A stretch of DNA of 64,000 bases from DASQZT01 sp963728965 (GTDB lineage Bacteria > Acidobacteriota > Terriglobia > Bryobacterales > Bryobacteraceae), in NCBI GenBank assembly GCA_963728965.1, contig CAVSMH010000006.1:1364001-1428000 (forward strand). The letters are read 5' to 3'. Under the pieces are notes generated by a model, which saw only the letters and a list, made by a program, of their open reading frames with translations, was not told the origin of the DNA and searched no databases. A program made the translations under genes and the position numbers. Of this stretch, positions 17,771-27,485 are shown piece by piece (position 1 is the stretch's first letter; the number at the start of each line of letters is the position of its first letter).

Positions 17771-18058
17771 GTGAACAAAAAGGATCTGGTTGCTAAGATT
17801 GCCTCCGATGCGCGGCTGACCCGTTCCCAGGCTGCCAGCGCGTTGGATGCGATAGTCGCGGGGATTCAGTCGAGCCTGGTGAAAGGGGACCGAGTAACCA
17901 TTTCGGGTTTCGGAACGTTCGACGTGTCGCACCGCAAGGCGCGCATGGTGCGCAATCCACGCAACGGCGCCGCCATGGAGATCGGACCCAAAATCGTGCC
18001 GCGCTTTGCCCCGGGAACCGACCTGCGCGACGCGATCGGGCGCCGCTCCGGCACGTGA
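17771..18058 (+). CDS. hup: HU-family DNA-binding protein
   Basis: A 95-residue nucleoid protein. It starts at GTG with NKKDLVAKIASDARLTRSQAASALDAI, the dimerisation helices, followed by the family signature GFGTFDVSHRKARMVRNPRNG, whose arm inserts into the DNA minor groove. The start is fixed by alignment of the first helix with HU. A strong promoter lies just upstream. It is the first of two HU/IHF-type genes in the window (the other is at 49686) and is monocistronic. Confidence 0.93.
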   Translation: MNKKDLVAKIASDARLTRSQAASALDAIVAGIQSSLVKGDRVTISGFGTFDVSHRKARMVRNPRNGAAMEIGPKIVPRFAPGTDLRDAIGRRSGT

Positions 18059-18156
18059 CAGTATCGACGGCCACAATGGTGTGCCATCTGCCCGTGGATA
18101 GCTATGCCGGTCCGTTGCCGCCGATCCGGTGACTGCGATCCGGCCGGAGGATGCTT

Positions 18157-18339
18157 ATGACGACCGTTCGCAGAATGAAACTCGCGTGGCGCTACCGGAA
18201 ATACCTGTGGAAATATCGAGCATGGATCCGGCATCGCAAGGAAATTGCAGGAATCGCCGCCGCCGGCGCCGTCCTGCTCGCCGGCAACTGCGCGTACCGA
18301 TACGCCGTCGGACACCGTGCGGCCCGCTCCGAAAGCTAG
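18157..18339 (+). CDS. Small membrane-anchored hypothetical protein
   Basis: A 60-residue candidate. A very basic N-terminus rich in Arg/Lys/Trp/Tyr (MKLAWRYRKYLWKYRAW) is followed by one hydrophobic helix (IAGIAAAGAVLLAGNCAY). GGAGG lies seven bases before the chosen ATG, which supports translation. No family is recognised. It sits between the HU gene and an HtrA lipoprotease. The call rests on the ribosome binding site and the amphipathic-then-hydrophobic layout only. Confidence 0.4.
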   Translation: MTTVRRMKLAWRYRKYLWKYRAWIRHRKEIAGIAAAGAVLLAGNCAYRYAVGHRAARSES

Positions 18340-18367
18340 CTGGCGAGGGGCGTGCTAAGCATTAAGC

Positions 18368-19810
18368 ATGTGGCGTATTTGTGTTGTTTTGCTGGTAGCC
18401 GTTTTCGGTTTGACTTCCTGCCGTAGGGAGCCCACCGCGAGCGCGGGCGCTGAGCCGAGGTCCATTCCTTCCGGCGCGGTAAGCGTAAGCGGCCCGCTGC
18501 TTTCGTACGCCGACGTCGTGGATCGCGTGGCTCCCGCCGTCGTCACCATTCGTTCGTCGCGGCGGGTGCGGGCCCCGCAACAGTTTCCATTTTCCGACGA
18601 TCCGTTTTTCCGCCAGTTCTTCGGTGGCGGCTTTCGACGGCAGGCTCCCCAGGTGGAGCACGCTCTCGGGTCGGGCGTGATTGTCGGCTCGGACGGGCAC
18701 ATCCTCACGAATCATCATGTGATCGATGGCGCCGAGGATATCAAAGTGGATTTGAGCAACCACCGTACCTACTCGGCGAAGGTAGTGGGCTCGGATCCGC
18801 CGAGCGACCTGGCGGTGCTCAAAATCAGCGCCAGCGACCTGGCGGTGCTACAGCTCGGAAACTCCGACAAGGTGCGGGTCGGGGACGTGTGCCTGGCGTT
18901 GGGCAATCCGTTGGGCGTCGGCGAGTCCGTCACCGCCGGCATCATCAGCGCCAAAGGGCGTTCGACCGACACCGTGGGCGGCGGCAGTTTTCAGGACTTT
19001 CTTCAGACCGACGCTCCCATCAATCAGGGCAACTCCGGCGGCGCACTGGTCAACACCCGTGGGGAGTTGATCGGCATCAACTCGCAGATTCTCTCCTCCA
19101 ACGGCGGCAACATCGGTATCGGGTTCGCGATTCCGTCCAATATGGCCAAGACGGTGATGGACCAGTTGATCAAGAAAGGAAGCGTCCAGCGCGGCATGCT
19201 GGGCGTGACGATTCAACCGGTCACGAGCGACCTGGCCGCCAGCCTGGGACTCAAAGAGGCGCGCGGTGTGATCATCAATTCGGTTCACGGCGGAGGACCG
19301 GCCGACAAGGCCGGACTCAAGACGGGCGACGTGATTCTCCAGCTCAACGGCAAGGAGGTGAGGGATGCGAACGAATTGCGGAACGAGGTGGCCGCCAACC
19401 CGCCGGGCACGGAAGTGACGGTGACAGTGGTGCGCAACGGCAGCCAACAGGAGGTGAAAGTGCGGCTGGGCGCGCTCACCGCAGAGAGTGCCGACCAAGG
19501 GGCGGCCCAGGGCGGTGGGCAGGCGGGCGGCGGGAGGCTCGGTATTACGGTCGCGCCGGTCACTCCGGATATGGCCGAGCAGCTCGGGCTTCGCCGGGGC
19601 ACCCAGGGCCTGGTGGTCGAGTCCGTAGACCCGAACGGTCCGGCGGCGCAACAGGGTTTGCAGCAGGGCGATGTCATTCAGGAGGTGAACCGGCAGCCAG
19701 TGCGTTCTCCCGAAGAATTGCGGAATGCTTTACAAAAATCGGACCGGCCACCACTGCTGCTGATCAACCGCGGCGGGCAGACGGTGTTTGTCACCGTACC
19801 GCTGAAGTAG
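18368..19810 (+). CDS. degP: HtrA/DegP-like serine protease, lipoprotein, two PDZ domains
   Basis: A 480-residue envelope quality-control protease. The N-terminus ends in a lipobox (LTSC, Cys18), so it should be lipid-anchored in the periplasm. The trypsin-like domain has the triad His117 (TNHHV), Asp147 (PPSDLAVLK) and Ser223 (GNSGGAL). Two PDZ domains follow, at about 275-360 and 385-475, as in Do-type proteases. The lipobox is unlike E. coli DegP, which is soluble; lipid anchoring is inference from the signal. It is flanked by unrelated genes. Confidence 0.93.
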   Translation: MWRICVVLLVAVFGLTSCRREPTASAGAEPRSIPSGAVSVSGPLLSYADVVDRVAPAVVTIRSSRRVRAPQQFPFSDDPFFRQFFGGGFRRQAPQVEHALGSGVIVGSDGHILTNHHVIDGAEDIKVDLSNHRTYSAKVVGSDPPSDLAVLKISASDLAVLQLGNSDKVRVGDVCLALGNPLGVGESVTAGIISAKGRSTDTVGGGSFQDFLQTDAPINQGNSGGALVNTRGELIGINSQILSSNGGNIGIGFAIPSNMAKTVMDQLIKKGSVQRGMLGVTIQPVTSDLAASLGLKEARGVIINSVHGGGPADKAGLKTGDVILQLNGKEVRDANELRNEVAANPPGTEVTVTVVRNGSQQEVKVRLGALTAESADQGAAQGGGQAGGGRLGITVAPVTPDMAEQLGLRRGTQGLVVESVDPNGPAAQQGLQQGDVIQEVNRQPVRSPEELRNALQKSDRPPLLLINRGGQTVFVTVPLK

Positions 19811-19813
19811 TCG

Positions 19814-21091
19814 CTAGCGGCCTGGTTCCTCATAACAGAAGGTGGTCGGGACGTGGCGGGCCGCCGCCTCTTCGGCTGTCCAGACCAGGTCCGAAGGGGA
19901 TCGCCCGGCGGCGACGTGAACGGCCTCTTTGGCGATATAGTCCGGCCGTGGGAAGCACTTGACCCAGATCGGGCCGGGGGTCTGGCGTGCCAGGCGAATC
20001 AACTGTTCGGTGGGTTGGGCGCGCTCGAGAAACTGGCGCCGCTTCCTGGTCCAGAGATAGCCCACGTTATGGGCTACCAGCACGACAAGCAGCGCGGCGG
20101 CCCAGCGGCGCGATAGCCCGGCCTTCGACAGCCCGTGCACAGCCATGCCAAACAGCAACACCAGCCCAACGCTGGCAAGGTAAGTCTGGCGGCTGGGGAT
20201 CTGGGTGGAGTAGGTCAGGAAGCTGTAGGGCACCAGGCTAACGCCAATCCACGCCAGCGCCGTCCATGCGCTGCCTTTCACGGCGCGGTCTTTCGCCACA
20301 AAGAAGATGGCGGCGAGCGACAGCCAACCCCAGAACCACAAAATGCGCGCCATGCCGCGGGGCCAGGTAATCCAGAACGGCGCGGCCAGCGAGAAACTGC
20401 CGTCGTTGAAGCGGAACGAAGAAGCACGCGCGGCGAAAATCAGCCCGGCTTCCAGGGCCGCCAGCGCAAGATAGGGCAGCAGGCGCGGAATGGCCGTCCG
20501 CCACTCGCGGGGCGGCACCGCCAACAGGAAGAAGGCCGGCAGAATCACCGCCGATTCTTTGGACAGCATCGCCAGCCCGAACAGAAGCACGGAGACGGTG
20601 CGCAGCCCCCAAGCGCGGCGGCGGCGCTCCGCCGCCAGAAAGCACACGAGCGCCCCCATGCCGAACACGAATTGGAGGAGTTCATTAATGGCGGTGAACC
20701 ACATCACGGCCTCCTGATGGCCCTCCTGCACGGCGAAGAAGATGGCGGCCCACAACGCGCCGGGGCGCATGCGGGGCCACAGTGCGGCCAGCCAGTAGAC
20801 GATCCATGTAGCGAGGATGTGCAGGGCCAGGCTGGCGGAGTGGAACGCGGGCGGGGAGAGCCGAAAGGCGCTCCACAGGGCATCAATGGTCCAGTAGCTG
20901 GTGGCGCGCGCGCGGAACACGGGTTCCTGCATGAGCGCCGGGAAGGCCGCCGGCGATCCGTGATCCCAAGCTTCGCTGAGGATGGGGTAATCGTCTTCGA
21001 TCAGCGGCAAGAACAGCGAAGGGACGTACGCCAGCACGCATAACAGCGCCAGAAGCAGGAGGGGGAAGCCGGGGGAACGGAAGCCAGTCAC
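19814..21091 (-). CDS. Polytopic membrane protein, GT-C glycosyltransferase-like
   Basis: A 425-residue integral membrane protein with about ten hydrophobic helices. After the first helix it carries an acidic pair, PLIEDDYPILSEAWD, resembling the catalytic DD/ED motif in the first periplasmic loop of GT-C enzymes and TMTC-like proteins. That suggests transfer of a lipid-linked sugar at the membrane, but no family assignment is certain. The C-terminal 100 residues are soluble and end with AARHVPTTFCYEE. It converges with the HtrA gene and is divergent from pgk. Confidence 0.65.
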   Translation of the reverse strand: MTGFRSPGFPLLLLALLCVLAYVPSLFLPLIEDDYPILSEAWDHGSPAAFPALMQEPVFRARATSYWTIDALWSAFRLSPPAFHSASLALHILATWIVYWLAALWPRMRPGALWAAIFFAVQEGHQEAVMWFTAINELLQFVFGMGALVCFLAAERRRRAWGLRTVSVLLFGLAMLSKESAVILPAFFLLAVPPREWRTAIPRLLPYLALAALEAGLIFAARASSFRFNDGSFSLAAPFWITWPRGMARILWFWGWLSLAAIFFVAKDRAVKGSAWTALAWIGVSLVPYSFLTYSTQIPSRQTYLASVGLVLLFGMAVHGLSKAGLSRRWAAALLVVLVAHNVGYLWTRKRRQFLERAQPTEQLIRLARQTPGPIWVKCFPRPDYIAKEAVHVAAGRSPSDLVWTAEEAAARHVPTTFCYEEPGR

Positions 21092-21149
21092 AATCCTCCA
21101 GTATGACCGCGTGTTACCCTCGAATGGAACCCTACGTTTGAGGCCTGAT

Positions 21150-22325
21150 ATGTCTTATCCATCGATTCGCGATCTCGACCTGAACGGCAAGCGCGTGTTC
21201 ATCCGCGTGGATTTCAACGTCCCCCTGCAAACGAACGAGCGGGGCGAAATGGAAATCACCAGCGATAAACGCATCAAGGCGTCGCTGCCCACGATTCAGT
21301 ATGCGCTCGACCACGGCGCCGGCATCGTCCTGGCTTCCCACCTGGGACGCCCGAAGGGCAAGCCCAATCCGGAGATGAGCCTGAAACCCGTGGCGGCGCG
21401 CCTGACCGAACTGCTCGGCCGCCCGGTGAAGATGGCGCCCGATTGCATCGGGCGCGCCGTGGAGGCGATGAAGCCCGCGCCGGGTGAAGTGCTGCTGCTC
21501 GAGAACCTGCGCTTCCATCCCGAAGAAGAGAAGAACGACGCGGAGTTCGCCCGGCAACTGGCGGGGTTGTGCGACATCTACGTCAACGACGCGTTCGGTT
21601 CCGCGCATCGCGCTCACGCATCCACCGAAGGCATGATCCGTTTCGTGCCGGTGGCCGCGGCCGGCCTGCTGATGGAAAAGGAGCTGAAATACCTGGGAAT
21701 GGCGGTGACCAATCCGCAAAGGCCCTGTGTCGCGATCCTGGGCGGCGCCAAGGTATCGGACAAGATCGAGGTCATCGAGAATCTCGGCAAGGTGGTCGAC
21801 CAGCTGCTGATCGGCGGCGCCATGGCGTATACGTTCCTGCGGGCGCAGGGGCAGCCGACCGGGAAATCGCTGGTGGAAGAGGACAAAATCGAGCTGGCGA
21901 AAAAGTTATTGGCCGAGCTGGGCGGCAAACTGGTGCTGCCGGTGGATCACGTGGTGGTGGCCGAGATTGCGCCGGGCGCCCCCAACGAAGTAGTGGAGAC
22001 CATACCGGAAGGCAAGATCGGGGTGGACATCGGGCCGAAGACGATCGAGCAATTCTCGCAGGTGATCGGCGGCGCGAAAACGGTGATCTGGAACGGGCCG
22101 ATGGGCATCTTCGAGAAGCCGCCATTCGACCGCGGAACGGTGGCACTTGCCAAGGCGGTGGCCGCATCGGGCGCAACTTCGGTGGTGGGCGGGGGCGACT
22201 CCGAGAAGGCGATCAAGGCGGCCGGGGTGACTTCCCAGATTACGCACGTCTCGACGGGCGGAGGCGCCTCGCTCGAGTTCCTGGCGGGAATCCAACTACC
22301 GGGTGTCGCCGCGCTGGCGCGGTGA
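21150..22325 (+). CDS. pgk: Phosphoglycerate kinase
   Basis: A 391-residue glycolytic kinase. The start MSYPSIRDLDLNGKRVFIRVDFNVPL matches the family N-terminus; an upstream in-frame ATG at 21111 adds residues with no conservation. Substrate motifs are SHLGRPKG and the VNDAFGSAHRAHAS block; the nucleotide side has GGAKVSDKIEVI and the C-terminal GGGDSEKAIKAAG. Length is normal. gap and tpi are not adjacent, so it is transcribed alone. Confidence 0.97.
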   Translation: MSYPSIRDLDLNGKRVFIRVDFNVPLQTNERGEMEITSDKRIKASLPTIQYALDHGAGIVLASHLGRPKGKPNPEMSLKPVAARLTELLGRPVKMAPDCIGRAVEAMKPAPGEVLLLENLRFHPEEEKNDAEFARQLAGLCDIYVNDAFGSAHRAHASTEGMIRFVPVAAAGLLMEKELKYLGMAVTNPQRPCVAILGGAKVSDKIEVIENLGKVVDQLLIGGAMAYTFLRAQGQPTGKSLVEEDKIELAKKLLAELGGKLVLPVDHVVVAEIAPGAPNEVVETIPEGKIGVDIGPKTIEQFSQVIGGAKTVIWNGPMGIFEKPPFDRGTVALAKAVAASGATSVVGGGDSEKAIKAAGVTSQITHVSTGGGASLEFLAGIQLPGVAALAR

Positions 22326-22339
22326 GCGGAACGGGCGGC

Positions 22340-23602
22340 TCAGGGAGCGGCGTTTTTCGGGACGCCGCTCAGCGCATGGTGGAACACGTAGGAACTCTCC
22401 ACCGGTATCCCCTGTTTAAAGACTACTTTGAGGACTACCTGGAAGTAGCGCGGGATCTGGCCGGAGGCGCCGCGCAGGTGGCTCACCAGCTCCCTGGCGC
22501 GCCAGGGCTGGGTCAACCACTCGGCTGAGGCAAGGGTGTCGGGGGAGGCGTTGCCCGCGATGATCAGCAGTTCACCCACTCCCGAAATGCCGGGAATGCG
22601 GCTGATCAAGGCGTGCGTTTCGCCTTCGGAGAGCTTGCCGGCGGCAATGCGGTCCTCGAGGTACGCGGGTTCGCCCGGGCGCGGTTTCAGGTTCCGGATG
22701 CCGTCGGGCTCCACCACGATATCCTGTGTCAGCGCCGCCTCCTGAAGTTGCCGGTTGAATTTGGGCGGCCCGATGAAGACCACGTCGTGATCGGTAATCT
22801 GTTGCCACGAGAGGAGGTTGCTGCGGGTCAACAGCAGGTTCCGCTTGCGCGAGGTGAGCAGCTTGGAAAGCAGCACTCCGGCACTCGCCTCGCCTACCCC
22901 GGTAAAGGAATAGGAAGGATAGATGTCGGCGGTCCCCAGGGCCTTGCGCAAACTCTCGATCCGGTTGGACTTGCGGATCTCCTCCCAGTCGTTGGCGCGC
23001 GGGTCGCGGAAGAAGCCGTAACCCGGAATCCGCACGAACAGCGGCGCTCCGAGGCACAGCAGGACGGATCGATCGCTGTGGAGAAAGGGGGCCCACAAGG
23101 CTTCCAGTTCGGGGGTCCACGGTTCGGCCGGCGGTGCGGCGCGGCGCGCGGTGCTCAGGAGGAATGTCGCGACCGCGGCCCAGACCAGCGCCACGACGAG
23201 GCCCCCGGCCAACAGCCGCACCGTCCAGGGATGCCTCAGGAGCCCGGGCTTATCCGCTCCGGTTTTGGTCTGGACCACCTGAAAATTGAGTTTGAATGCG
23301 CCTTTCGGGAGGCTGATGACGACGTCGTCGCCAGCGGACTCGCTTTGATAGTAACTGGTGAGCTTCTGCCGCAGGCGGCCGATTTGCAGGCGGACGATAG
23401 AGTCCTGGCGGGGGTCATAGGTGCTGGGCTTGCCGAACGCCTCCAGCCCGATGGTGTATTCCTTGAGGCGCTCGGCCTCGCCACGGATGGTTTTCTCGGC
23501 CAGGTATTGTAACAGGCGCCGGTGCACTTCCGAGGTTTCGAAGGTTTTGCTGCGCATCAGGCGGTCCAATTGCGCCTGAATCTCCCCCTGGCCGATCTCC
23601 AT
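22340..23602 (-). CDS. Membrane-anchored winged-helix transcriptional regulator
   Basis: A 420-residue one-component regulator. Residues 1-110 form a winged-helix DNA-binding domain (LKEYTIGLEAFGKPSTYDPRQDSIVRLQ, then the wing DVVISLPKGAFKLNF). One membrane helix follows at about 126-150. The remaining 270 residues are probably periplasmic, with no recognised ligand domain. The ToxR/CadC-like layout suggests direct signalling from envelope to DNA. The gene is divergent from the TonB-dependent receptor gene, its most likely target. Many paralogues of this type occur in Solibacter-like genomes (from memory of the group). Confidence 0.8.
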   Translation of the reverse strand: MEIGQGEIQAQLDRLMRSKTFETSEVHRRLLQYLAEKTIRGEAERLKEYTIGLEAFGKPSTYDPRQDSIVRLQIGRLRQKLTSYYQSESAGDDVVISLPKGAFKLNFQVVQTKTGADKPGLLRHPWTVRLLAGGLVVALVWAAVATFLLSTARRAAPPAEPWTPELEALWAPFLHSDRSVLLCLGAPLFVRIPGYGFFRDPRANDWEEIRKSNRIESLRKALGTADIYPSYSFTGVGEASAGVLLSKLLTSRKRNLLLTRSNLLSWQQITDHDVVFIGPPKFNRQLQEAALTQDIVVEPDGIRNLKPRPGEPAYLEDRIAAGKLSEGETHALISRIPGISGVGELLIIAGNASPDTLASAEWLTQPWRARELVSHLRGASGQIPRYFQVVLKVVFKQGIPVESSYVFHHALSGVPKNAAP

Positions 23603-23610
23603 TTCGATTC

Positions 23611-23630
23611 AGTATTTTAACACCGATACT
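23611..23630. promoter_or_regulatory. Candidate operator: inverted repeat AGTAT-N10-ATACT
   Basis: Five-base arms AGTAT and ATACT are separated by ten bases, one helical turn between centres, immediately upstream of the winged-helix regulator start and within the divergent gap before the TonB receptor. A second weaker repeat, AAGAG-N7-CTCTT, lies at 23655-23671. Either could be a site for the neighbouring regulator. The arms are short, so chance is possible. Confidence 0.3.
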
Positions 23631-23761
23631 AACCGGGTTACCTACCACATTCTGAAGAGAGTTATCCTCTTGATCCTACTATATCTAAAGATCTGGAGGT
23701 ATGATTTTTGCGGGGTGCGGCCGCCACAGGGCGACCGCTTAACTTTGGTCAAGGAGTGAAG

Positions 23762-26700
23762 ATGTCAGCGCTACAAAGAGTCTGTTTAGTAGTCTTGCTG
23801 TGCGTGCTGGTAGCAGCCCCGGTCTGGTCGCAGGACGCCAGAGGCACGATTCTCGGGAAAATCTCGGATCCCAGCGGCGCCGTAGTTCCGGGTGCGCAGG
23901 TAGTGGTCGTGAATGTCGCCATGGGGACAAAGACCAACCTCACCACGAACGCAGAGGGATACTACCTGGCGCCGTTGCTGATCCCCGGCACCTATCGCGT
24001 GGAAGTCACGCTGACCGGATTCAAGAAGGCCGTACGAGACGTGGAAGTCCGGGTGGGCGACCGCCTGGATATCAGCGTCGCGCTGGAAATCGGCGCTTCG
24101 GACCAGCAGGTGACAGTGACTGCGGAAACGCCGTTACTCAATGCCGAGACGGCCTCTCTGGGCACCGTGGTAGATTCCAAGCGGGTGGCCAGCCTGCCGC
24201 TATCCTACGGCAATCCATTTCTGCTGATCGGGTTGACCGCGGGTGTGACTTTCAATGGCAGCGTGCGCCTGGATCGCCCGTTCGAGCCCACCCACATCGT
24301 GAACTTCTCGATGGGCGGAACGCGAGGCAACCTGAACGACATTACGATCGACGGCGCTCCAACCACGGCGACGGCGAATGGCAACGAAGTTACAGCGTCG
24401 TACGTACCGCCCACGGACATCGTCCAGGAATTCAAGGTACAGACTGCCACCTTCGACGCGCAGTTCGGGCAGACTCAGGGCGGCGTGACCAACATCAGCA
24501 TCAAGTCGGGCACCAACCAGTTCCACGGTTCGGCGCGCTACCAGTTCTATCGCCCCAGTCTGTGGGCCAACGACTGGTTCAACAATTTTGCCGGCCGCCC
24601 GAAGAATCCTTTCAGCCTGGATACATGGGGCGGTTCGTTCGGCGGCCCGGTGCGAATTCCCAAAGTTTATAACGGCAAGAACAAGACCTTTTTCATGTGG
24701 GGGTATGAGGGCATTCATGACGGTCGCCCGCGGCACGACGAGACGACCAATACCGTCCCGACGCCGGCTATGCATAACGGCGATTTTTCGGCGCTGCTGG
24801 TGACGCCGGGCGGAGGATCGCAATACACGATTTACGACCCGAACACGCGCGTGGGTCCCAACGCTTCGGGGCTCTATACGCAGACTGCCTTCCCCGGCAA
24901 TATCATTCCGAAATCCCGGTTCGACCCGGTGGGCGCGTCGATCCTGTCGTGGTACCCGAGCACGGAGAAGAGTCAAGGCGACCAGGTAGGCCTGAACAAC
25001 TACCGCGACTCCAGCGTGACGGAGCGAGCCAAGTACTACAACCACACCTGGCGGGTGGACCAGAACGTGAGCGACCGGCAACGCCTGTTCGTCCGCTATA
25101 GCACCTACGTCCGCAACAGCACCTACAACGACTATTTCCAGAACGCCATGACGGGTATCCAGTTCTGGTTCTATTCGAAGGCGGCGATGTTCGACCACGT
25201 GTACACGCTCAGCCCGACGGTGATCCTGAACACGCGCTACAGCTACAACCGATTCATCCGCGGTTCGGACGGCAATGCGCTGGGCCAGGGGTTCGACCTG
25301 AGCAAGCTCGGTTTCTCTTCGCAGTACGTCAGCCAGGTGCCCAAGGACATCGCCCGGTTCCCGCGGATCAACCTGACGGGCTATATCAGCAACGGGTTCA
25401 CCGGGGAAAACCGGCCGGTGAACAACCACACGGTGTCCGCTACGCTCACCAAGGCGGCGGGCGCCCACTCGGTCCGCACCGGCTTCGAGTACCGCATCTA
25501 CCAGGAGGCTGACAAGTTCTTCAGCAACGCGCAGACCGGCCAGTTCACGTTTGATGCGACCTGGACCCGCGGTCCCAACAACACCTCCGCGACGTCGCCC
25601 GGCAGCATTGGCCAGTCGGTAGCGGCGCTGTTGCTGGGGCGCCCCGGATCGGCGAGCCTGGCCCGGTCGGCGGATTATATCGAGCAGTCCGGCTCCTGGG
25701 GGTTTTTCGTGCAGGACGACTGGAAAGTCACTCCGCGGTTGACGCTGAATCTCGGCATCCGGTACGAGTTTGAAACACCGCTGCACGAGCGCTTCAATCG
25801 CAGCGCGCTCGGCTTTGACACCGGTTACACCCAGGACATCAACGCGGCAGCGCAGGCGGCGTATGCCACGATCTACCCGAGCATTAACGGCGGGTTCAAA
25901 GAGTTGCCGCCGAGCGCATTCGCGCTCCATGGCGGGATGACCTTCGCAGGGCTCAACGGCAACGATGGAGGCCTCTACAACACCCCTAAGAACGTGTTCA
26001 TGCCGCGGGCCGGCTTCGCCTACCAACTCACCAGCAAGACCGTGGTGCGGGCCGGGGCCGGAATGTTCGCCGGATTCCTCGGCGAGCGGCGCGGCGACGT
26101 CCTGCAGAACGGCTTCAGCCAGACCACCAACATGGTACAGACGGAAGACAACGGGCTGCACTGGCTGACGTCACTCGACAATCCGTTCCCCAACGGGATC
26201 AGCGAGCCCCAAGGCAACTCCCAAGGCTACCAGACGTACCTGGGGCAAGGGTTCACGTTCTTCAACCAGAATCCGAAAGTGCCCCTGACGACGCGTTGGG
26301 AGTTCGGCCTCCAGCAGGAGTTCCGCGGGTTCGTCCTGGATGCCAGCTACGTCGGCAGCAAGAGCAACCATATCGAGCTCACGCGGAACATCAACGCGCT
26401 GCCGCGGCAGTTCTGGAGCACCTCGCCGTTGCGCGACGACGCGAACAACACCTACTTGGGCGCCAGCATCAAGAACCCGCTCTATAAACTGGTGCCGGGC
26501 AGCACGCAGGGAATCTACACGGGCACGAACACCTCGCGCCAGACCCTGCTGTCGCCGTTCCCGGCTTTCGGTTCCAGCGCCATCAACACCACCGAGAACA
26601 CGGGCTACTCCTGGTATCACAGCGCACAGATCAGCCTTCAGAAGCGTTTCTCGAGGGGCTACACGTTGCAGGGCAGCTACACCTTCTCCAAGTGGCAGCA

Positions 26701-27319
26701 GGCGGTGAACCTGTTGAATCCCGTCGATCTCGCCCCGGTGCGCGAGATCTCGGACGCCGATGCGCCGCACCGCATCAATATCAGCGGCGTCTGGGAACTG
26801 CCGTTCGGGAAGGGGAGAGCCCTGTTAGCCGACGCGAACCCGGTAGTGACCCGGGTCGTGGGCGGCTGGCAGCTTTCGGGTATCTGGAGTCTCCAGAGCG
26901 GCTTCCCGCTGGCCTGGAACAACGCCATTTACTACGGCGATCCGTCCAACATCCTGCTGCCCTTCGACCAGCGGACACCCGATCACTGGTTCAACATCGC
27001 CGGTTTCGAAACCGCGTCGAGCCGGGGGTTGCTCACTAACCAGATCCGGACGTGGCCGTTGCGTTTCGCCACGCTTCGGCGGCAGCGGCAGAATAACGTG
27101 GACCTCGCGTTGATCAAGGACACCCGGATTACGGAAGGCAAGAGCATTCAATTCCGCGCCGAGGCCCTGAACGCATTCAATCACGCTTATTTCCCGTCGC
27201 CGAACATGACGGTCACCACCGGACAGAGCCTGACTCACTCGGGGTTCGGGCAGATTTCCGCGTCGAACCAGGACAACTATCCGCGGCGCTTACAACTGAC
27301 GCTGAAATACGTCTTTTAA
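23762..27319 (+). CDS. TonB-dependent receptor with N-terminal carboxypeptidase-regulatory domain
   Basis: A 1185-residue outer-membrane protein of the Oar-like class abundant in Acidobacteriota. The start at 23762 is preceded by AAGGAG and begins a signal peptide (LVVLLCVLVAAPVWSQ). Residues about 25-110 are a CarboxypepD_reg-like fold (GTILGKISDPSGAVVPGAQVV). A plug region follows (about 120-250, with GGTRGNLNDITIDGAP), then the long barrel ending in KYVF, a typical aromatic C-terminus. Such receptors take up large substrates such as glycans or peptides. The divergent winged-helix regulator probably controls it. Confidence 0.92.
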   Translation: MSALQRVCLVVLLCVLVAAPVWSQDARGTILGKISDPSGAVVPGAQVVVVNVAMGTKTNLTTNAEGYYLAPLLIPGTYRVEVTLTGFKKAVRDVEVRVGDRLDISVALEIGASDQQVTVTAETPLLNAETASLGTVVDSKRVASLPLSYGNPFLLIGLTAGVTFNGSVRLDRPFEPTHIVNFSMGGTRGNLNDITIDGAPTTATANGNEVTASYVPPTDIVQEFKVQTATFDAQFGQTQGGVTNISIKSGTNQFHGSARYQFYRPSLWANDWFNNFAGRPKNPFSLDTWGGSFGGPVRIPKVYNGKNKTFFMWGYEGIHDGRPRHDETTNTVPTPAMHNGDFSALLVTPGGGSQYTIYDPNTRVGPNASGLYTQTAFPGNIIPKSRFDPVGASILSWYPSTEKSQGDQVGLNNYRDSSVTERAKYYNHTWRVDQNVSDRQRLFVRYSTYVRNSTYNDYFQNAMTGIQFWFYSKAAMFDHVYTLSPTVILNTRYSYNRFIRGSDGNALGQGFDLSKLGFSSQYVSQVPKDIARFPRINLTGYISNGFTGENRPVNNHTVSATLTKAAGAHSVRTGFEYRIYQEADKFFSNAQTGQFTFDATWTRGPNNTSATSPGSIGQSVAALLLGRPGSASLARSADYIEQSGSWGFFVQDDWKVTPRLTLNLGIRYEFETPLHERFNRSALGFDTGYTQDINAAAQAAYATIYPSINGGFKELPPSAFALHGGMTFAGLNGNDGGLYNTPKNVFMPRAGFAYQLTSKTVVRAGAGMFAGFLGERRGDVLQNGFSQTTNMVQTEDNGLHWLTSLDNPFPNGISEPQGNSQGYQTYLGQGFTFFNQNPKVPLTTRWEFGLQQEFRGFVLDASYVGSKSNHIELTRNINALPRQFWSTSPLRDDANNTYLGASIKNPLYKLVPGSTQGIYTGTNTSRQTLLSPFPAFGSSAINTTENTGYSWYHSAQISLQKRFSRGYTLQGSYTFSKWQQAVNLLNPVDLAPVREISDADAPHRINISGVWELPFGKGRALLADANPVVTRVVGGWQLSGIWSLQSGFPLAWNNAIYYGDPSNILLPFDQRTPDHWFNIAGFETASSRGLLTNQIRTWPLRFATLRRQRQNNVDLALIKDTRITEGKSIQFRAEALNAFNHAYFPSPNMTVTTGQSLTHSGFGQISASNQDNYPRRLQLTLKYVF

Positions 27320-27334
27320 CTGTATACCCCGGGA

Positions 27335-27355
27335 GTGCCGGTAACCGTCCGGCAC
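27335..27355 (+). terminator. Hairpin after the TonB receptor gene
   Basis: Seven-base arms GTGCCGG and CCGGCAC around a seven-base loop, starting 16 bases after the receptor stop codon. No T-tract follows, so its role as an intrinsic terminator is uncertain; it could also be an mRNA 3'-end stabiliser. Confidence 0.4.
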
Positions 27356-27371
27356 CCTCACCCCCAAAACG

Positions 27372-27399
27372 TGCAGCGCCGCCTCGGAGCGGCGCTGCA
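27372..27399. terminator. Strong 11-bp hairpin before the NlpC/P60 gene
   Basis: Perfect arms TGCAGCGCCGC and GCGGCGCTGCA with a six-base loop. Together with the smaller hairpin just upstream it separates the receptor gene from the peptidase-epimerase pair. There is no U-run after it, so termination would not be of the simplest intrinsic type. Confidence 0.45.
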
Positions 27400-27485
27400 T
27401 GTGACATCCTCGGGCTTGCTAAGAACCCGCCCAGTGCCATCTCTTGGTGCGTCGCGTCTTCCCCGTTGTAACCTAGAGACAGACT

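Noticed and set aside
24200..26161. Open frame of 653 codons on the minus strand
   Set aside because: Antisense of the TonB-dependent receptor gene; no recognisable motif.
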